From Fodinisporobacter ferrooxydans (GTDB lineage Bacteria; Bacillota; Bacilli; Tumebacillales; MYW30-H2): a DNA stretch of 64,000 bases. The stretch spans positions 4,171,501 to 4,235,500 of the forward strand of contig NZ_CP089291.1 of the NCBI RefSeq assembly GCF_022818495.1, in the 5' to 3' direction. Positions 26,386-35,872 of the stretch are shown piece by piece. Position 1 is the stretch's first letter. Every line of letters begins with the position of its first letter. A model generated the notes under the pieces. The model had not been told where the DNA came from. It did no database searches and saw nothing but the letters and a program-made list of their open reading frames with translations. The position numbers and the translations under genes were made by a program.

Positions 26386-27667
26386 TATACTCAAACTCCA
26401 GATCTCCGACGATGACCATATCCCCATCCTGTGCGCCTTTTTCTCGCAGCGCCTGATCAACGCCGATCCCTTTCATAATCCGTTGGAATCGTTTGACGGC
26501 GTCGTATTGCTCAAAATTGGTCATGCGCACCAATTTTTCCAATCGTGCACTTTCTACAATAAATGCACCGTTTTCCTGATGAATAGTAAACGGAATCGCT
26601 TCTTCCTCAACCTTGTATACTTTACGTTCCGTTATTTCTTCCACAGATTCCAGGGCATCCGGCTCCATTGCCGGGATGGAGTCCAGAATGTCAGCAACTT
26701 TGTACAACAATTCCTGTATACCTTGCCGAGTCATACCGGAAACAGGATAGATGGGAAACCCGTCCCCCACCTTCTGCCGAAACTCTTGCAAACGTTCCTC
26801 CGCTTCCGAAATGTCCATTTTATTGGCTACGATCACTTGCGGACGTTGTTCAAGTTTTGCATTGTAGTACTGTAATTCTTCATTGATTTTTAACCAATCT
26901 TCATAGGGGTCCCGGCCTTCCGATCCGGCCATGTCCACGACATGCAGAATCACTCGTGTCCGTTCGACATGCCGCAAAAATTGCATGCCAAGCCCCTGGC
27001 CTTCATGTGCACCTTCAATCAATCCGGGCAAGTCTGCCAATACAAAGCTTCTGCCATCTCCCACATCGACAACACCCAAGTTTGGGGAAAGTGTAGTGAA
27101 ATGGTACGCCCCAATTTTCGGACGCGCCGCAGACACTACAGAAAGCAGCGTAGATTTCCCGACACTTGGAAAACCGACGAGTCCTACATCGGCAATTACT
27201 TTTAATTCCAATTGTACCCATCGCTCTTCTCCAGGTTCGCCTTTTTCCGCCATGTCCGGAGCTTTGTTTTTGGCTGTGGCAAACCGCGTGTTGCCGCGAC
27301 CGCCGCGTCCACCCTTTGCCACGATCAGTTGTTGGCCATTTGCCGTCAAGTCTCCCAAAAACTCACCTGTATCCGCATCTGTCACAACCGTTCCCGGCGG
27401 CACTTTTACGATATAAGATTCAGCAGAACGTCCGTGCTGGTTCTTGTTCCGGCCATTTTCTCCCGGCGATGCTTTATAATGGCGCTGATACTTAAAATCC
27501 AATAGTGTACGCAGCCCTTCATCGACTGCAAAAATCACATCGCCGCCATGTCCACCGTCGCCGCCAGCCGGACCACCCTCCGGCACATATTTTTCACGGC
27601 GATACGCAACCATTCCATTGCCCCCATCGCCGCCTTTTACATACACTCTCGCTGTATCAACAAACAC
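26378..27667 (-). CDS. obg: GTPase Obg
   Basis: 429-aa essential GTPase involved in 50S maturation, stress response and sporulation initiation. The Gly-rich OBG fold is N-terminal ([28 protein letters not shown]). The GTPase domain follows with G1 [10 protein letters not shown]3 DLPGLIEGA and G4 NKMD. The C-terminal OCT domain is present. Start GTG at 27667 follows AAAGGGAGCGG. Sits 15 nt after the spo0B-like gene, as in B. subtilis. Confidence 0.97.
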   Translation of the reverse strand: MFVDTARVYVKGGDGGNGMVAYRREKYVPEGGPAGGDGGHGGDVIFAVDEGLRTLLDFKYQRHYKASPGENGRNKNQHGRSAESYIVKVPPGTVVTDADTGEFLGDLTANGQQLIVAKGGRGGRGNTRFATAKNKAPDMAEKGEPGEERWVQLELKVIADVGLVGFPSVGKSTLLSVVSAARPKIGAYHFTTLSPNLGVVDVGDGRSFVLADLPGLIEGAHEGQGLGMQFLRHVERTRVILHVVDMAGSEGRDPYEDWLKINEELQYYNAKLEQRPQVIVANKMDISEAEERLQEFRQKVGDGFPIYPVSGMTRQGIQELLYKVADILDSIPAMEPDALESVEEITERKVYKVEEEAIPFTIHQENGAFIVESARLEKLVRMTNFEQYDAVKRFQRIMKGIGVDQALREKGAQDGDMVIVGDLEFEYSE

Positions 27668-27682
27668 CTGTTTCCGCTCCCT

Positions 27683-28465
27683 TTAAGCAATTTCCAGTAA
27701 TAATGACTCTTCATTCAGATGAATCTGCCAAGATTTATTTTCATGCAAACATTTGGACTGCAACGATTCCTTCCAATTCCTATCTTCATGTTTCCCATAA
27801 ACCAGCATTCGAATTACCTGGTTCTGTAGAAATTCCACATCGATAAGCAAGGACAAGTCGTGCTGCTGTGCATACGTGCCCAACACCTGCAAAGCATGAC
27901 GAAAATGGGCGACCCCTTCCATTGTGTAAACATTCGAATGTTCGGAAGATTCCGAAGAAGCAATTGATACAATTTCAAGATCGAGTAAAGGATATAGGAT
28001 GTCCGCCTCCAACAATGCAAATGCGATATTCGTATCGGGATAGCTTGACAAAATCGCTTGTTTTTGTGCCCGATCAATCACCTGTTGAAAGGAATTCATC
28101 ATTTGTTCTGTGCGATTCAGTTGATAAAAACCGCGAATCAACTGCAAATCATTCATCACGTCATGGCGATATTGACGCAAAAGTTGTATGACAATATCAA
28201 AAACATCTGTGGAAATATCCCTTCGATTTGGAAATTCTGTCAACTGCCCAAACACTGGAAAACGCTTTTGAAGAAACATCCGTGCGTATACCAAGATCGA
28301 TACAATTACAAGCAACAAAACGTTTATCGATATATGAAGCGGATACAGCAAATGACGATCTTCGACATCCACATAAACATTGACTGCCATTGCAATCACG
28401 GAAACGATGCAAGCAAGGGTTACGACTTTGCGCAACATATGGATTTGTTGGTACATTTCCTCCAT
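27683..28465 (-). CDS. spo0B: Membrane-anchored Spo0B-like phosphotransferase
   Basis: 260-aa protein. Two N-terminal transmembrane helices (about 10-30 and 40-62) are followed by a SPOB_a helical-hairpin domain with RHDVMNDLQLIRGFYQL, where His of RHD is the expected phosphorylation site. A poorly conserved ATPase-like C-terminal domain follows. B. subtilis Spo0B is soluble and shorter (about 190 aa), so the membrane anchor is notable. It should relay phosphate between Spo0F and Spo0A if orthologous. Position between rpmA and obg matches B. subtilis spo0B. ATG at 28465 follows AAGGAG. Confidence 0.8.
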   Translation of the reverse strand: MEEMYQQIHMLRKVVTLACIVSVIAMAVNVYVDVEDRHLLYPLHISINVLLLVIVSILVYARMFLQKRFPVFGQLTEFPNRRDISTDVFDIVIQLLRQYRHDVMNDLQLIRGFYQLNRTEQMMNSFQQVIDRAQKQAILSSYPDTNIAFALLEADILYPLLDLEIVSIASSESSEHSNVYTMEGVAHFRHALQVLGTYAQQHDLSLLIDVEFLQNQVIRMLVYGKHEDRNWKESLQSKCLHENKSWQIHLNEESLLLEIA

Positions 28466-28522
28466 TTTTGCAAAACTCCTTCACCTAACGTTCAAACACC
28501 GGAAACTTTTCAATCAGGATAT

Positions 28523-28550
28523 AAAAAAGGCCTGGAAACCCAGACCTTTA
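28523..28550 (-). terminator. Intrinsic terminator after rpmA
   Basis: AAAGGTCTGGG-TTTC-CAGGCCTTTTTT on the minus strand forms a stable stem with a T-run between rpmA and spo0B. It separates ribosomal protein expression from spo0B-obg, at least partly. Confidence 0.85.
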
Positions 28551-28593
28551 TACGTGTTATAAGAATTACGCCGATTGGAGCAATTCGAATCCT

Positions 28594-28890
28594 TTACGCT
28601 TCAACTGCTTGATCTACAGGATACACACTTACACGTTTGCGATCACGGCCATAGCGCTCAAAAGCAACTTTGCCTTCGACTTTAGCAAACAACGTATCGT
28701 CTCCACCGATTCCTACGTTAACACCTGGATAAATTTTGGTGCCGCGCTGGCGAACCAAAATGCTGCCGGCAGTCACAACCTGACCGTCTTGGCGCTTAAC
28801 TCCCAGGCGCTTCGCAATACTATCACGACCGTTGCGGGTACTACCTACCCCTTTTTTCGATGCGAATTGTTGGAGATTGAGTTTCAACAT
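28594..28890 (-). CDS. rpmA: Ribosomal protein L27
   Basis: 98-aa 50S protein at the peptidyl transferase centre. It carries the Bacillota N-terminal extension [14 protein letters not shown], which must be removed by the protease Prp before L27 functions. Prp is encoded directly upstream. Start ATG at 28890 follows AGGAGGTGGAATC. Core [13 protein letters not shown] and [10 protein letters not shown] are intact. Confidence 0.98.
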   Translation of the reverse strand: MLKLNLQQFASKKGVGSTRNGRDSIAKRLGVKRQDGQVVTAGSILVRQRGTKIYPGVNVGIGGDDTLFAKVEGKVAFERYGRDRKRVSVYPVDQAVEA

Positions 28891-28903
28891 GATTCCACCT
28901 CCT

Positions 28904-29227
28904 CTAGATCTTTTGTTCCCGTACTCGTACAAAATTAGGATATTCTTCGCTAATCCCGCGCATCCCAAACGTCATGGATTCCAAGAGCAACTGAATATCT
29001 TTCCGATCTGCGCAATCAGCCGATTGAAATTCAACTCTTCCATCTTCCGATACCGTATGAAGAGAAACTCCACACAACGCCTCAATGCTGTTGACAGCGT
29101 TTTGAATCAGAATCGACACAGCAGCACAGACGATATCCTCGCCAGCATCTGCGTAACCTGCGTGCCCAATGACTTTTGCACCGACAATCTGTCCGGTTTG
29201 GTTGCGGGAAATTGTAATTCGAATCAT
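28904..29227 (-). CDS. prp: Ribosomal-processing cysteine protease Prp
   Basis: 107-aa cysteine protease (YsxB family) that trims the N-terminus of L27. The catalytic His and Cys are visible in [18 protein letters not shown]. Lies between rplU (3-nt gap) and rpmA (13-nt gap), the conserved order in Bacillota with extended L27. Confidence 0.95.
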   Translation of the reverse strand: MIRITISRNQTGQIVGAKVIGHAGYADAGEDIVCAAVSILIQNAVNSIEALCGVSLHTVSEDGRVEFQSADCADRKDIQLLLESMTFGMRGISEEYPNFVRVREQKI

Positions 29228-29230
29228 ATG

Positions 29231-29542
29231 TTATGCTTGAATGCCGGTGATTTGTACTTGTGTAAAAGGTTGACGATGGCCTTGTTTGCGACGGTAGTTT
29301 TTCTTCGCCTTGTATTTGAAGACAATAATTTTCTTGCCTTTGCCGTGCTTTACAACTTTGCCTGTCACAGCAGCACCAGTCACGAATGGACTGCCCACTG
29401 TAACTTGTCCATCTTTTTCAACGAGCATGACTTGCTCGAAGCTTACATCGGCTCCTTCTTCCGCAGTGAGCTTTTCGATGTAAAGAACATCGCCTTCCTG
29501 AACGCGGTACTGTTTACCGCCAGTTTGTAAAATTGCGTACAT
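29231..29542 (-). CDS. rplU: Ribosomal protein L21
   Basis: 103-aa 50S protein binding 23S rRNA. Full length, starting [14 protein letters not shown] and ending [14 protein letters not shown]. First gene of the rplU-prp-rpmA operon. The upstream leader of about 140 nt probably contains the autoregulatory L21 leader. Confidence 0.98.
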   Translation of the reverse strand: MYAILQTGGKQYRVQEGDVLYIEKLTAEEGADVSFEQVMLVEKDGQVTVGSPFVTGAAVTGKVVKHGKGKKIIVFKYKAKKNYRRKQGHRQPFTQVQITGIQA

Positions 29543-29680
29543 ACGTACACCTCCTCAACTCAGACTCGCTGAAACAGGCACCTACAATCGAGACATCTCT
29601 TGTTTGAGATTTCAAAAGCAAGATTTAAAACCTGTCAACATGCGGTTACAGCGTGAATACTTACGTAGGCACGCTTACTC
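29543..29680 (-). ncRNA. Probable L21 leader of rplU
   Basis: The 5' untranslated region between promoter and rplU includes a GCGTG/CACGC stem and a later T-rich segment. Its place matches the L21 leader described for Bacillota, where excess ribosomal protein is thought to repress the operon. Covariation could not be tested, so this is positional. Confidence 0.5.
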
Positions 29681-29685
29681 GTAAT

Positions 29686-29715
29686 ACAATATCACATCGA
29701 GGATTTGTCTGTCAA
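29686..29715 (-). promoter_or_regulatory. Sigma-A promoter of rplU operon
   Basis: A perfect TTGACA and TATTGT with 18-nt spacing on the minus strand, just at the rng stop codon. Drives rplU-prp-rpmA. Confidence 0.65.
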
Positions 29716-31424
29716 CGATTGCCGTTTGTGATCGAGATACATGGACGTCCTTTCGCATATGTCCGATATACTTGGCCGATCTCGACAGGCACACGTTGGC
29801 CCACATACATGCTTCCATCTTCGACATCAATCACGTACCCTTCAATGCGCGCAATGCCATTCAAAGGATTGTTCACATGGGGCTCTTCTACAAATACTTC
29901 TACTACTTGTCCGATCGCCACAGGAAAAGCAAGAGATTCCGCCTGCTCTACAGATGACGTGGGAACAATTTTAAAATCCCGCAGGTGCAGGCGCTCTTTG
30001 CCTTTGATATAGACGGGAATCCTCAGATCTTGTTCCAACTTGTCCAAATAATTGCCGCCAGGACCGATCAAAGCTGCCGCAACCAGCGGATGTGCCTCGA
30101 CAAACATCGCCGCAGCCGGCATTTGACTTTCCACAGCCGAACTATGCTGCTCCCGAATCGCCCGCTCAATTTTGGCTGCCATCGCCTCTTCCGAGCGAAC
30201 TTTTCCTTTCCCCTCACAATAGGGACATGTTTTCTGCAACACTTCATCCAGACTCTGACGGACTTTTTTCCGTGTCATCTCGACAAGACCGAGTGATGTC
30301 GTACCGAATATTTGCGTTTTCGTCCGATCCCGCTTGATCAAATGTTCCAATTCCGCGAGTACTTCTTGGCGATGCCGTTCGCGGGACATATCGATAAAGT
30401 CAACGACAATCATCCCACCGATATCCCGCAAACGAATTTGTCGGGCAATTTCACGAGCCGCTTCCAAATTTGTGCGAACTGTCGTTTCCAGAACATCCGT
30501 GCCAGTATATTTCCCGGTATTTACATCGATAACCGTGAGCGCTTCTGTCTGATCAATGACGAGATAGCCGCCGTTGCGAAGCCAAACACGCCGCCTCAGT
30601 GCTTTATCAAGATCCTGATCGATCCGATATTTTCCAAATAGTGATGTCGGGTGCGGCTCCAACACCGCTCTTCCTGCCAGGAATGGGTCAACAAAATTTA
30701 AAATCTCAAGAACCGTCTGATATACATCCGAGGAGTCTGTGATAAATTGGTCAACATCGATCGTAAACAAATCCCTTACCGTTCGACTGATCAGATCTAC
30801 ATCCCGATGCACCAATGCGGGTGTTTTTACCGTCCGTATTTGCCGTTCGATTCGTTGCCAAAGTCCTGATAAAAACTTGAAATCTTCACGAATCATTCGT
30901 TCCGCCACGCCTATTGCCGCCGTTCTCGCAATCAATCCATTCTGCGCATCGACAAGGGGTTCTACAATCATCTGCAGCCGTTCACGTTCCACAGGATCAT
31001 CAATGCGGCGGGAAACAGCCGCCTCGCGATTTCCTGGCATCAATACCACATAACGTCCCGGAAGCGTCAATTTTTGCGTCACCCGTGCACCTTTGTTATT
31101 CACAGGCTCCTTGCTTACTTGAACAACAATTTCCTGATTGACAGTGAGCAGATCGGAAATCGTCGGTTTGTCATGGGGATGCCTCCGAAGCCACTCCGTT
31201 TGATCACAATCATCAATATATAAAAAGGCGTTTTTTTCCAGACCAATGTTGACAAATGCCGCTTGCATCCCCGGTAATACGTTGGCAACACGTCCTTTAT
31301 ACAGGTTTCCGGCGATTCGTTGAGCGCTTGGCCGTTCTACATAAATCTCAACCGTTTTGCCGTCTTCTAAAACAGCCACACGTGTTTCGCGCAGATCGCT
31401 GGTTGCGACAATTTGTCTAAACAT
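29712..31424 (-). CDS. rng: Ribonuclease G/E family protein
   Basis: 570-aa endoribonuclease of the Rne/Rng family. The N-terminal S1 domain (about 35-130) precedes the RNase H-like and DNase I-like catalytic parts with GGMIVVDFIDM. The zinc link CPYCEGKG is followed by the C-terminal small domain. A TRAM/S1-like tail (residues about 480-570) extends beyond the E. coli RNase G length. Start ATG at 31424 follows GGAAGGAAGGAACGT. Lies between spoIVFB and rplU. Confidence 0.94.
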   Translation of the reverse strand: MFRQIVATSDLRETRVAVLEDGKTVEIYVERPSAQRIAGNLYKGRVANVLPGMQAAFVNIGLEKNAFLYIDDCDQTEWLRRHPHDKPTISDLLTVNQEIVVQVSKEPVNNKGARVTQKLTLPGRYVVLMPGNREAAVSRRIDDPVERERLQMIVEPLVDAQNGLIARTAAIGVAERMIREDFKFLSGLWQRIERQIRTVKTPALVHRDVDLISRTVRDLFTIDVDQFITDSSDVYQTVLEILNFVDPFLAGRAVLEPHPTSLFGKYRIDQDLDKALRRRVWLRNGGYLVIDQTEALTVIDVNTGKYTGTDVLETTVRTNLEAAREIARQIRLRDIGGMIVVDFIDMSRERHRQEVLAELEHLIKRDRTKTQIFGTTSLGLVEMTRKKVRQSLDEVLQKTCPYCEGKGKVRSEEAMAAKIERAIREQHSSAVESQMPAAAMFVEAHPLVAAALIGPGGNYLDKLEQDLRIPVYIKGKERLHLRDFKIVPTSSVEQAESLAFPVAIGQVVEVFVEEPHVNNPLNGIARIEGYVIDVEDGSMYVGQRVPVEIGQVYRTYAKGRPCISITNGNR

Positions 31425-31529
31425 ACGTTCCTTCCTTCCTTACCATCCACACTAAAACATTACCATCTATTCTCTCACATTTCTTGTTTTCATTCAAATT
31501 AAATCATGCAAATCCATTCCGAAAGCGAA

Positions 31530-32402
31530 TTATGGCAAAAACTGCCCGATCGGTTTGCCCCAATTGTCCCGATCAAACAAAGAATCCAATACTTCCCGTT
31601 CCCCCATGATTCCTTTCACATCTTGTTCGTTGTCAAGAACATACACCACATGATAGGCATTCGGCGCAAAATCGGCAACCACATCTTGTAATTTTACGCA
31701 ATCGGAAACCGCCAACGTTCGAACTTCTTGCGGACGATCTTTAGGGACTCGCCGTCTGGCGTCGAGAAAGCGAATCATGTCATAGTGCAGTTGCCGCTTC
31801 AATTGCCAAGCAGACGCGAATAAAAATACGCTTAACACCAGAATGCCCACATGTACATATCCCACAGCCAGTGCGGCAATTCCGAATATCATGCATACAA
31901 ATGACAAGACAAACGCCATTCGAATTCCCACCTTTGTGGATCGGTAAAACCCGATTGTCTGCGCATACGCCGCTCGCAAAATCCGTCCCCCATCCAGGGG
32001 CAGCGCCGGCAGCAAATTGAAACATGCAATCGTCAAGTTGGTTCGGTTAAAAAACTCTGTCAAAGAAGAATCCCAGATTCCCGTGACATGAAAACCGATC
32101 CCAACGAGAATCAACAATAAATTATTTAAGGGGCCTGCCAATGCGATCCATGTTTCGTGGCGGGGCGACCATCCATATGTCCCGCTTTCCAGTTTTGCGA
32201 CACCGCCAAATGGCAATAAGACCATTTCCTTTACCCGATATCCAAACGCAGTTGCCGCACAGATATGACCTAATTCATGAATGATGACAATTGTAAAAAC
32301 AATCAGTATTTCTGTACCCATTCCCGCTGCAATGCTAATAGCGCCGAGTAATAAAAAAAGCGGATGAATACGTACTTTCATCCCGCGCGGAATCCATCTC
32401 AC
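31530..32402 (-). CDS. spoIVFB: Intramembrane metalloprotease SpoIVFB
   Basis: 290-aa site-2-type protease (M50B) in the outer forespore membrane that activates pro-sigma-K. HELGH holds the zinc ligands on the second hydrophobic segment and NLLPALPLDGGR supplies the third ligand region. A C-terminal CBS-like or regulatory domain (about residues 205-290) follows. Start GTG at 32402 (MRWIPRG) is chosen for AGGAG at 8 nt; upstream codons overlap spoIVFA. Directly downstream of spoIVFA. Confidence 0.93.
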   Translation of the reverse strand: MRWIPRGMKVRIHPLFLLLGAISIAAGMGTEILIVFTIVIIHELGHICAATAFGYRVKEMVLLPFGGVAKLESGTYGWSPRHETWIALAGPLNNLLLILVGIGFHVTGIWDSSLTEFFNRTNLTIACFNLLPALPLDGGRILRAAYAQTIGFYRSTKVGIRMAFVLSFVCMIFGIAALAVGYVHVGILVLSVFLFASAWQLKRQLHYDMIRFLDARRRVPKDRPQEVRTLAVSDCVKLQDVVADFAPNAYHVVYVLDNEQDVKGIMGEREVLDSLFDRDNWGKPIGQFLP

Positions 32403-32476
32403 CAGCCTCACTCCTGTACGCATCTCCAAATTCGCAAAGAAACACCGCTGCAAAAAAATCGGCTCGCTACATTGCT

Positions 32477-33538
32477 TTACGGGAATTGGATAATTGTGTG
32501 TGGATTCTCATACTTGCCGTTTTTGATGTAGCCAAAGTACATATCGGCTGTTTGTCCGTTTTTGTCAAGGGTTCCGATTGTTTGTCCTTGCGTCACTTTA
32601 TCATTCAATTTTATGCTGACTGTGCCAAGATGGGCATACAACGTTTTGCCGATCGAACCATTGTCAAGCAACACATACGTCCCTTGTTGCGCATTGTGAT
32701 CAACCGCAGCGACCACACCTGCAGCAACTGCATACACCGCACCTCCGGAAGCTCCTGTCAAGATCATTTCCTGCTGCGTATCCTGCTTAAAGTCACTGGA
32801 TATTTTTCCATGATCCAATGGTGGTGGCAGCAAACCGCTCGACGTTGCACCGCCTGCTTTGCCCTGCAAGGACGAATCGTTCGTCGCCGTTTGTTTTGTT
32901 TGAACAGATGCACCTGCCTGCTGATTTCCATTTGCACTCGCAAGATTCTGATTGGCTGGTTGCGGCAACTGGCTTCCGTTGAGCGCGGCTGTTGCCGGTG
33001 CCGTGGACGGCTGTTTTTGCAGATGGGATTGTACCCAAGCTGTCACACCGGAAAGATTATAGTCATTTTGCATCGTTGTGGAGACGGCTGTCTGAATCCG
33101 TTGGGCGAATGGAGATGAACTATGAAAGGCGAGAAATAGCGCCCCAACCAAAACGATCGCACCAATCCATTGATACGTAAGCAACGATTGGCTTTCCTCT
33201 TCTTCCATTCGCCTCGGATGGTTTCCGTAGCGGCTGCGAGTCGGAAACCGTTCAAACCCGGAACGGGAGGAACGGTGATTGCGCAACGGATACGGGTTCG
33301 ATGCGGTAGAAATACGCTGATTCAATGAGTTTCGCGGCATGGTTGATGATGGCGTATATAGCGGACGTACCGAATAGTCATTTTCTTGATTGGCATCCGG
33401 TATGTCATACAGTGGCCGAAACGGCTCGACAAAAGGCGATGTTGTCGTGCCTGAAGAGGAAGGTGAGTGTTCTGAAAATTCCTCATCGAATGCATGATGA
33501 TTCATTGTTTGACGTTTCCAAGGCAATTGCCACTTCAT
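32477..33538 (-). CDS. spoIVFA: SpoIVFA-like membrane protein with degenerate M23 domain
   Basis: 353-aa protein. The long N-terminal cytoplasmic part is rich in Ser, Arg and Pro (1-125). One transmembrane helix follows (YQWIGAIVLVGALFLAF), then an Ala/Gln-rich linker and a C-terminal LytM/M23 fold ending LYAHLG...YENPHTIIQF. Only part of the M23 zinc ligand set is evident, as in SpoIVFA, which inhibits and positions SpoIVFB. B. subtilis SpoIVFA is shorter (264 aa). Start ATG at 33538 follows GGGGGGATTTG. Confidence 0.85.
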   Translation of the reverse strand: MKWQLPWKRQTMNHHAFDEEFSEHSPSSSGTTTSPFVEPFRPLYDIPDANQENDYSVRPLYTPSSTMPRNSLNQRISTASNPYPLRNHRSSRSGFERFPTRSRYGNHPRRMEEEESQSLLTYQWIGAIVLVGALFLAFHSSSPFAQRIQTAVSTTMQNDYNLSGVTAWVQSHLQKQPSTAPATAALNGSQLPQPANQNLASANGNQQAGASVQTKQTATNDSSLQGKAGGATSSGLLPPPLDHGKISSDFKQDTQQEMILTGASGGAVYAVAAGVVAAVDHNAQQGTYVLLDNGSIGKTLYAHLGTVSIKLNDKVTQGQTIGTLDKNGQTADMYFGYIKNGKYENPHTIIQFP

Positions 33539-33549
33539 ACAAATCCCCC

Positions 33550-33591
33550 CGTCCAACTCTCTCTTTTCAACAATATGAAAGGTTGGACGAG
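33550..33591 (-). other. Hairpin between minD and spoIVFA
   Basis: CGTCCAAC and GTTGGACG, with inner TTTC/GAAA, form a stem immediately before the spoIVFA ribosome-binding site, on the transcript that continues from spoIVFA. It has no T-run, so it is not a clear terminator and may affect translation of spoIVFA. Confidence 0.4.
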
Positions 33592-33608
33592 TTTATGAAT
33601 GAAGCTTC

Positions 33609-34406
33609 CTATTTTCCGATTCCCATCCATTTTTTCATTTTAGAAAAAATGCCTTTGCTATCTTCCAATACCATTAATGGCACAGCATCTCCAAGAATGC
33701 GCCGGGCGATATTCCGGTAGGCCATGGAAGCTTGCGAGTTCGGATTCACGACTGTCGGCTCGCCATGATTGGCTGCTTTGATCACATGCTCGTCGTCCGG
33801 CACAACACCCAATAAATCGATAGATAATATATTGACGATTTCATCAATATCCAGCATGTCCCCTTGTCGCACCATATGTGGCTTTACACGGTTTACCACG
33901 AGCTTTGGCTGTTTAAACCGGTCTTTCTCCAAAAGACCGATGACACGATCCGCATCACGTACAGCCGCATGTTCAGGCGTCGTCACAACAATCGCCTGGT
34001 CAGCGCCGACGACGGCAATTTTAAACCCAAGTTCAATGCCGGCAGGGCAATCGATCATGCAATAATCGAATTTGCCTTTTAATTCGTCTACAATGCGCTT
34101 CATCTTATCGGGTGTCAGCGCAGATTTGTCTTTCGTTTGTGAGGCGGGCAGTAAAAATAAATGATCGAATCTCTTATCCTTGATCAGAGCCTGTTCCAAT
34201 CGGCATTGGCCATTGACAACATCGACAATGTCAAATATGATACGATTCTCAAGTCCCATTACCACATCGAGATTGCGCAGTCCGATATCCGTATCGATCA
34301 TGCACACTTTTTTCCCCATAAGCGCCAGGGCAGTGCCGATATTCGCAGATGATGTGGTTTTCCCCACACCACCTTTTCCAGACGTTACAACAATTGCTTC
34401 ACCCAC
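33609..34406 (-). CDS. minD: Septum-site ATPase MinD
   Basis: 265-aa deviant Walker ATPase that recruits MinC to the membrane to block polar division. SGKGGVGKTT at residues 9-18 is the deviant Walker A, and DTDIGLRNLDV and DCPAG are also conserved. The C-terminal amphipathic targeting helix is visible (GIFSKMKKWMGIGK). Start GTG at 34406 follows GGAGGAG. 25 nt downstream of minC. Confidence 0.97.
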   Translation of the reverse strand: MGEAIVVTSGKGGVGKTTSSANIGTALALMGKKVCMIDTDIGLRNLDVVMGLENRIIFDIVDVVNGQCRLEQALIKDKRFDHLFLLPASQTKDKSALTPDKMKRIVDELKGKFDYCMIDCPAGIELGFKIAVVGADQAIVVTTPEHAAVRDADRVIGLLEKDRFKQPKLVVNRVKPHMVRQGDMLDIDEIVNILSIDLLGVVPDDEHVIKAANHGEPTVVNPNSQASMAYRNIARRILGDAVPLMVLEDSKGIFSKMKKWMGIGK

Positions 34407-34431
34407 GAGCCTCTCCTCCAGTAAGCCTTCA

Positions 34432-35121
34432 TTACTTTGATTCTTTGTTGCGAATCAGATTCAAGTATGTCATGCGATCGACTGCCATTTGTCCATCCCG
34501 TAAATAGGCAAATTCCATTTCCGTGGAACCATAGATCGTTTGTTGGTTCGTATCCGGCGATCGACTGATGACTTCACAAATCCGCAATTGAGTCGGCCGA
34601 AAATATACGGCAGCAATAATCGCTTTTCGGTTTCCCTTTATGCCTGCATGCGCAGTTCCTCGCAATGTACCCATAACGAAGATATCTCCGGTAGCAGCGA
34701 CCTCTCCTCCGTAGTTCACATCCCCAATGATGATAATATCACCTTCGTGCTGTAGAATCTGCCCGGAGCGAACGGTTCCTTTATAAACTAACGGCGTAGA
34801 ATGCGCCGATTCCTTCGTTTCTTCTTCCGTAACAAATTTTTGAATGATCAAATTGCCGTGGGAGGAAAAACAATTGCGAATCTGCTGTTCTTGCTCCTCT
34901 GTCAGCACCCGTTTTCCGATGACGATCCAAACATGGACAATCGGGCCGACCAAGAGCTTTTGGTGAGAACCTTTCAATTTATTTTCCAAATCTTGTAAAA
35001 TATCCTCAAAAGCAACATTCTCTTGCAAAAGGAACAACAGACCATCCCTTACACCCTTAATCGTAACAGGCGATTTGGATGGGAGAGATCGTGCGTTTTC
35101 CCAAGCTGTCATACTTTCCAT
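34432..35121 (-). CDS. minC: Septum-site-determining protein MinC
   Basis: 229-aa division inhibitor. The N-terminal FtsZ-binding domain covers about 15-105. The C-terminal beta-helix domain has GTVRSGQILQHEGDIIIIGDVN and the RTVHAG-like GTLRGTAHAGIKGN. Start ATG at 35121 follows GGGGGCAAG. It begins a unit separated from mreBCD by a strong terminator, with a sigma-H-like promoter about 70 nt upstream. Confidence 0.95.
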   Translation of the reverse strand: MESMTAWENARSLPSKSPVTIKGVRDGLLFLLQENVAFEDILQDLENKLKGSHQKLLVGPIVHVWIVIGKRVLTEEQEQQIRNCFSSHGNLIIQKFVTEEETKESAHSTPLVYKGTVRSGQILQHEGDIIIIGDVNYGGEVAATGDIFVMGTLRGTAHAGIKGNRKAIIAAVYFRPTQLRICEVISRSPDTNQQTIYGSTEMEFAYLRDGQMAVDRMTYLNLIRNKESK

Positions 35122-35192
35122 TGCTTGCCCCCACTTCGCAAATGAAAGCTTGGCTTTCTGAGTTAAAAAAAATTTTCATACAACAACATTCA

Positions 35193-35222
35193 CTATTCGT
35201 CATAACTTGCAATTTTTCCTTC
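35193..35222 (-). promoter_or_regulatory. Putative sigma-H promoter of minCD
   Basis: GAAGGAAAA, 12-nt spacer and GACGAATAG on the minus strand, one mismatch from the sigma-H consensus. It fits a sporulation-onset input to division-site selection. Motif evidence only. Confidence 0.5.
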
Positions 35223-35273
35223 CAATTGCAAAAACATCCCAAAGATTACCGCGATTTTTGTCGATACACATGG

Positions 35274-35321
35274 AAAAAACACTGCCTGGATCTTCTCGCA
35301 AGAATGGATCCAGGCAGTGTT
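35274..35321 (-). terminator. Intrinsic terminator after mreD
   Basis: AACACTGCCTGGATC and GATCCAGGCAGTGTT form a perfect 15-bp stem, followed by T residues on the minus strand. It closes the mre unit before minC. Confidence 0.92.
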
Positions 35322-35334
35322 TTCGAATCATTCA

Positions 35335-35862
35335 TTATCCGTTCAGATCAGGGTCAGACAATCGACCGCGCCTCCGACGATTGGCCGCTTTTTCCAGCCA
35401 TTTGACCGCCGGTGCATAAATAAGCAGTGTAAAAATCCCATTAAATATCATTGTACGAATCGTATAGTCAACAACGGTAACCAATGCGAAATCAGAAATC
35501 TCATATAGACCGCTGATACTGACCGTGATCAATTCAAACACGCAAGTAGAAGCGAGCACTGTTACCAAAATCAATAACAGGCTTTTATGAAAAAACAAGT
35601 TGAAAACCAAACCGGCAAAATACCCGATAAGTGCGAAGGAAAAGGCATAGAGACCGATAAACCTGCCATAGATGATATCTTCCACCAAGCCGATGGCCAG
35701 TCCGTAAAAGACTGCCTGGCGCGCTCCCAGTATCATGGAAATATACATCAAAAGCACGACGACCATATCTGGATGAATCGTTGTCAGAGGAGGAATCTGA
35801 AAGACTGTCGTTTGTATGACCAACAGGAAAAACAGTGCCAAAAACGCAAGAACGGATGCCAT
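35335..35862 (-). CDS. mreD: Rod shape-determining protein MreD
   Basis: 175-aa integral membrane protein with five to six hydrophobic segments, part of the elongasome with MreB/MreC/RodA. The family signature around GLAIGLVEDIIYGRFIGLYAFSF (residues about 54-77) is present. ATG at 35862 follows GTAGGTGGAAACAG. Last gene of mreBCD, 10 nt after mreC. Confidence 0.92.
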   Translation of the reverse strand: MASVLAFLALFFLLVIQTTVFQIPPLTTIHPDMVVVLLMYISMILGARQAVFYGLAIGLVEDIIYGRFIGLYAFSFALIGYFAGLVFNLFFHKSLLLILVTVLASTCVFELITVSISGLYEISDFALVTVVDYTIRTMIFNGIFTLLIYAPAVKWLEKAANRRRRGRLSDPDLNG

Positions 35863-35872
35863 CTGTTTCCAC

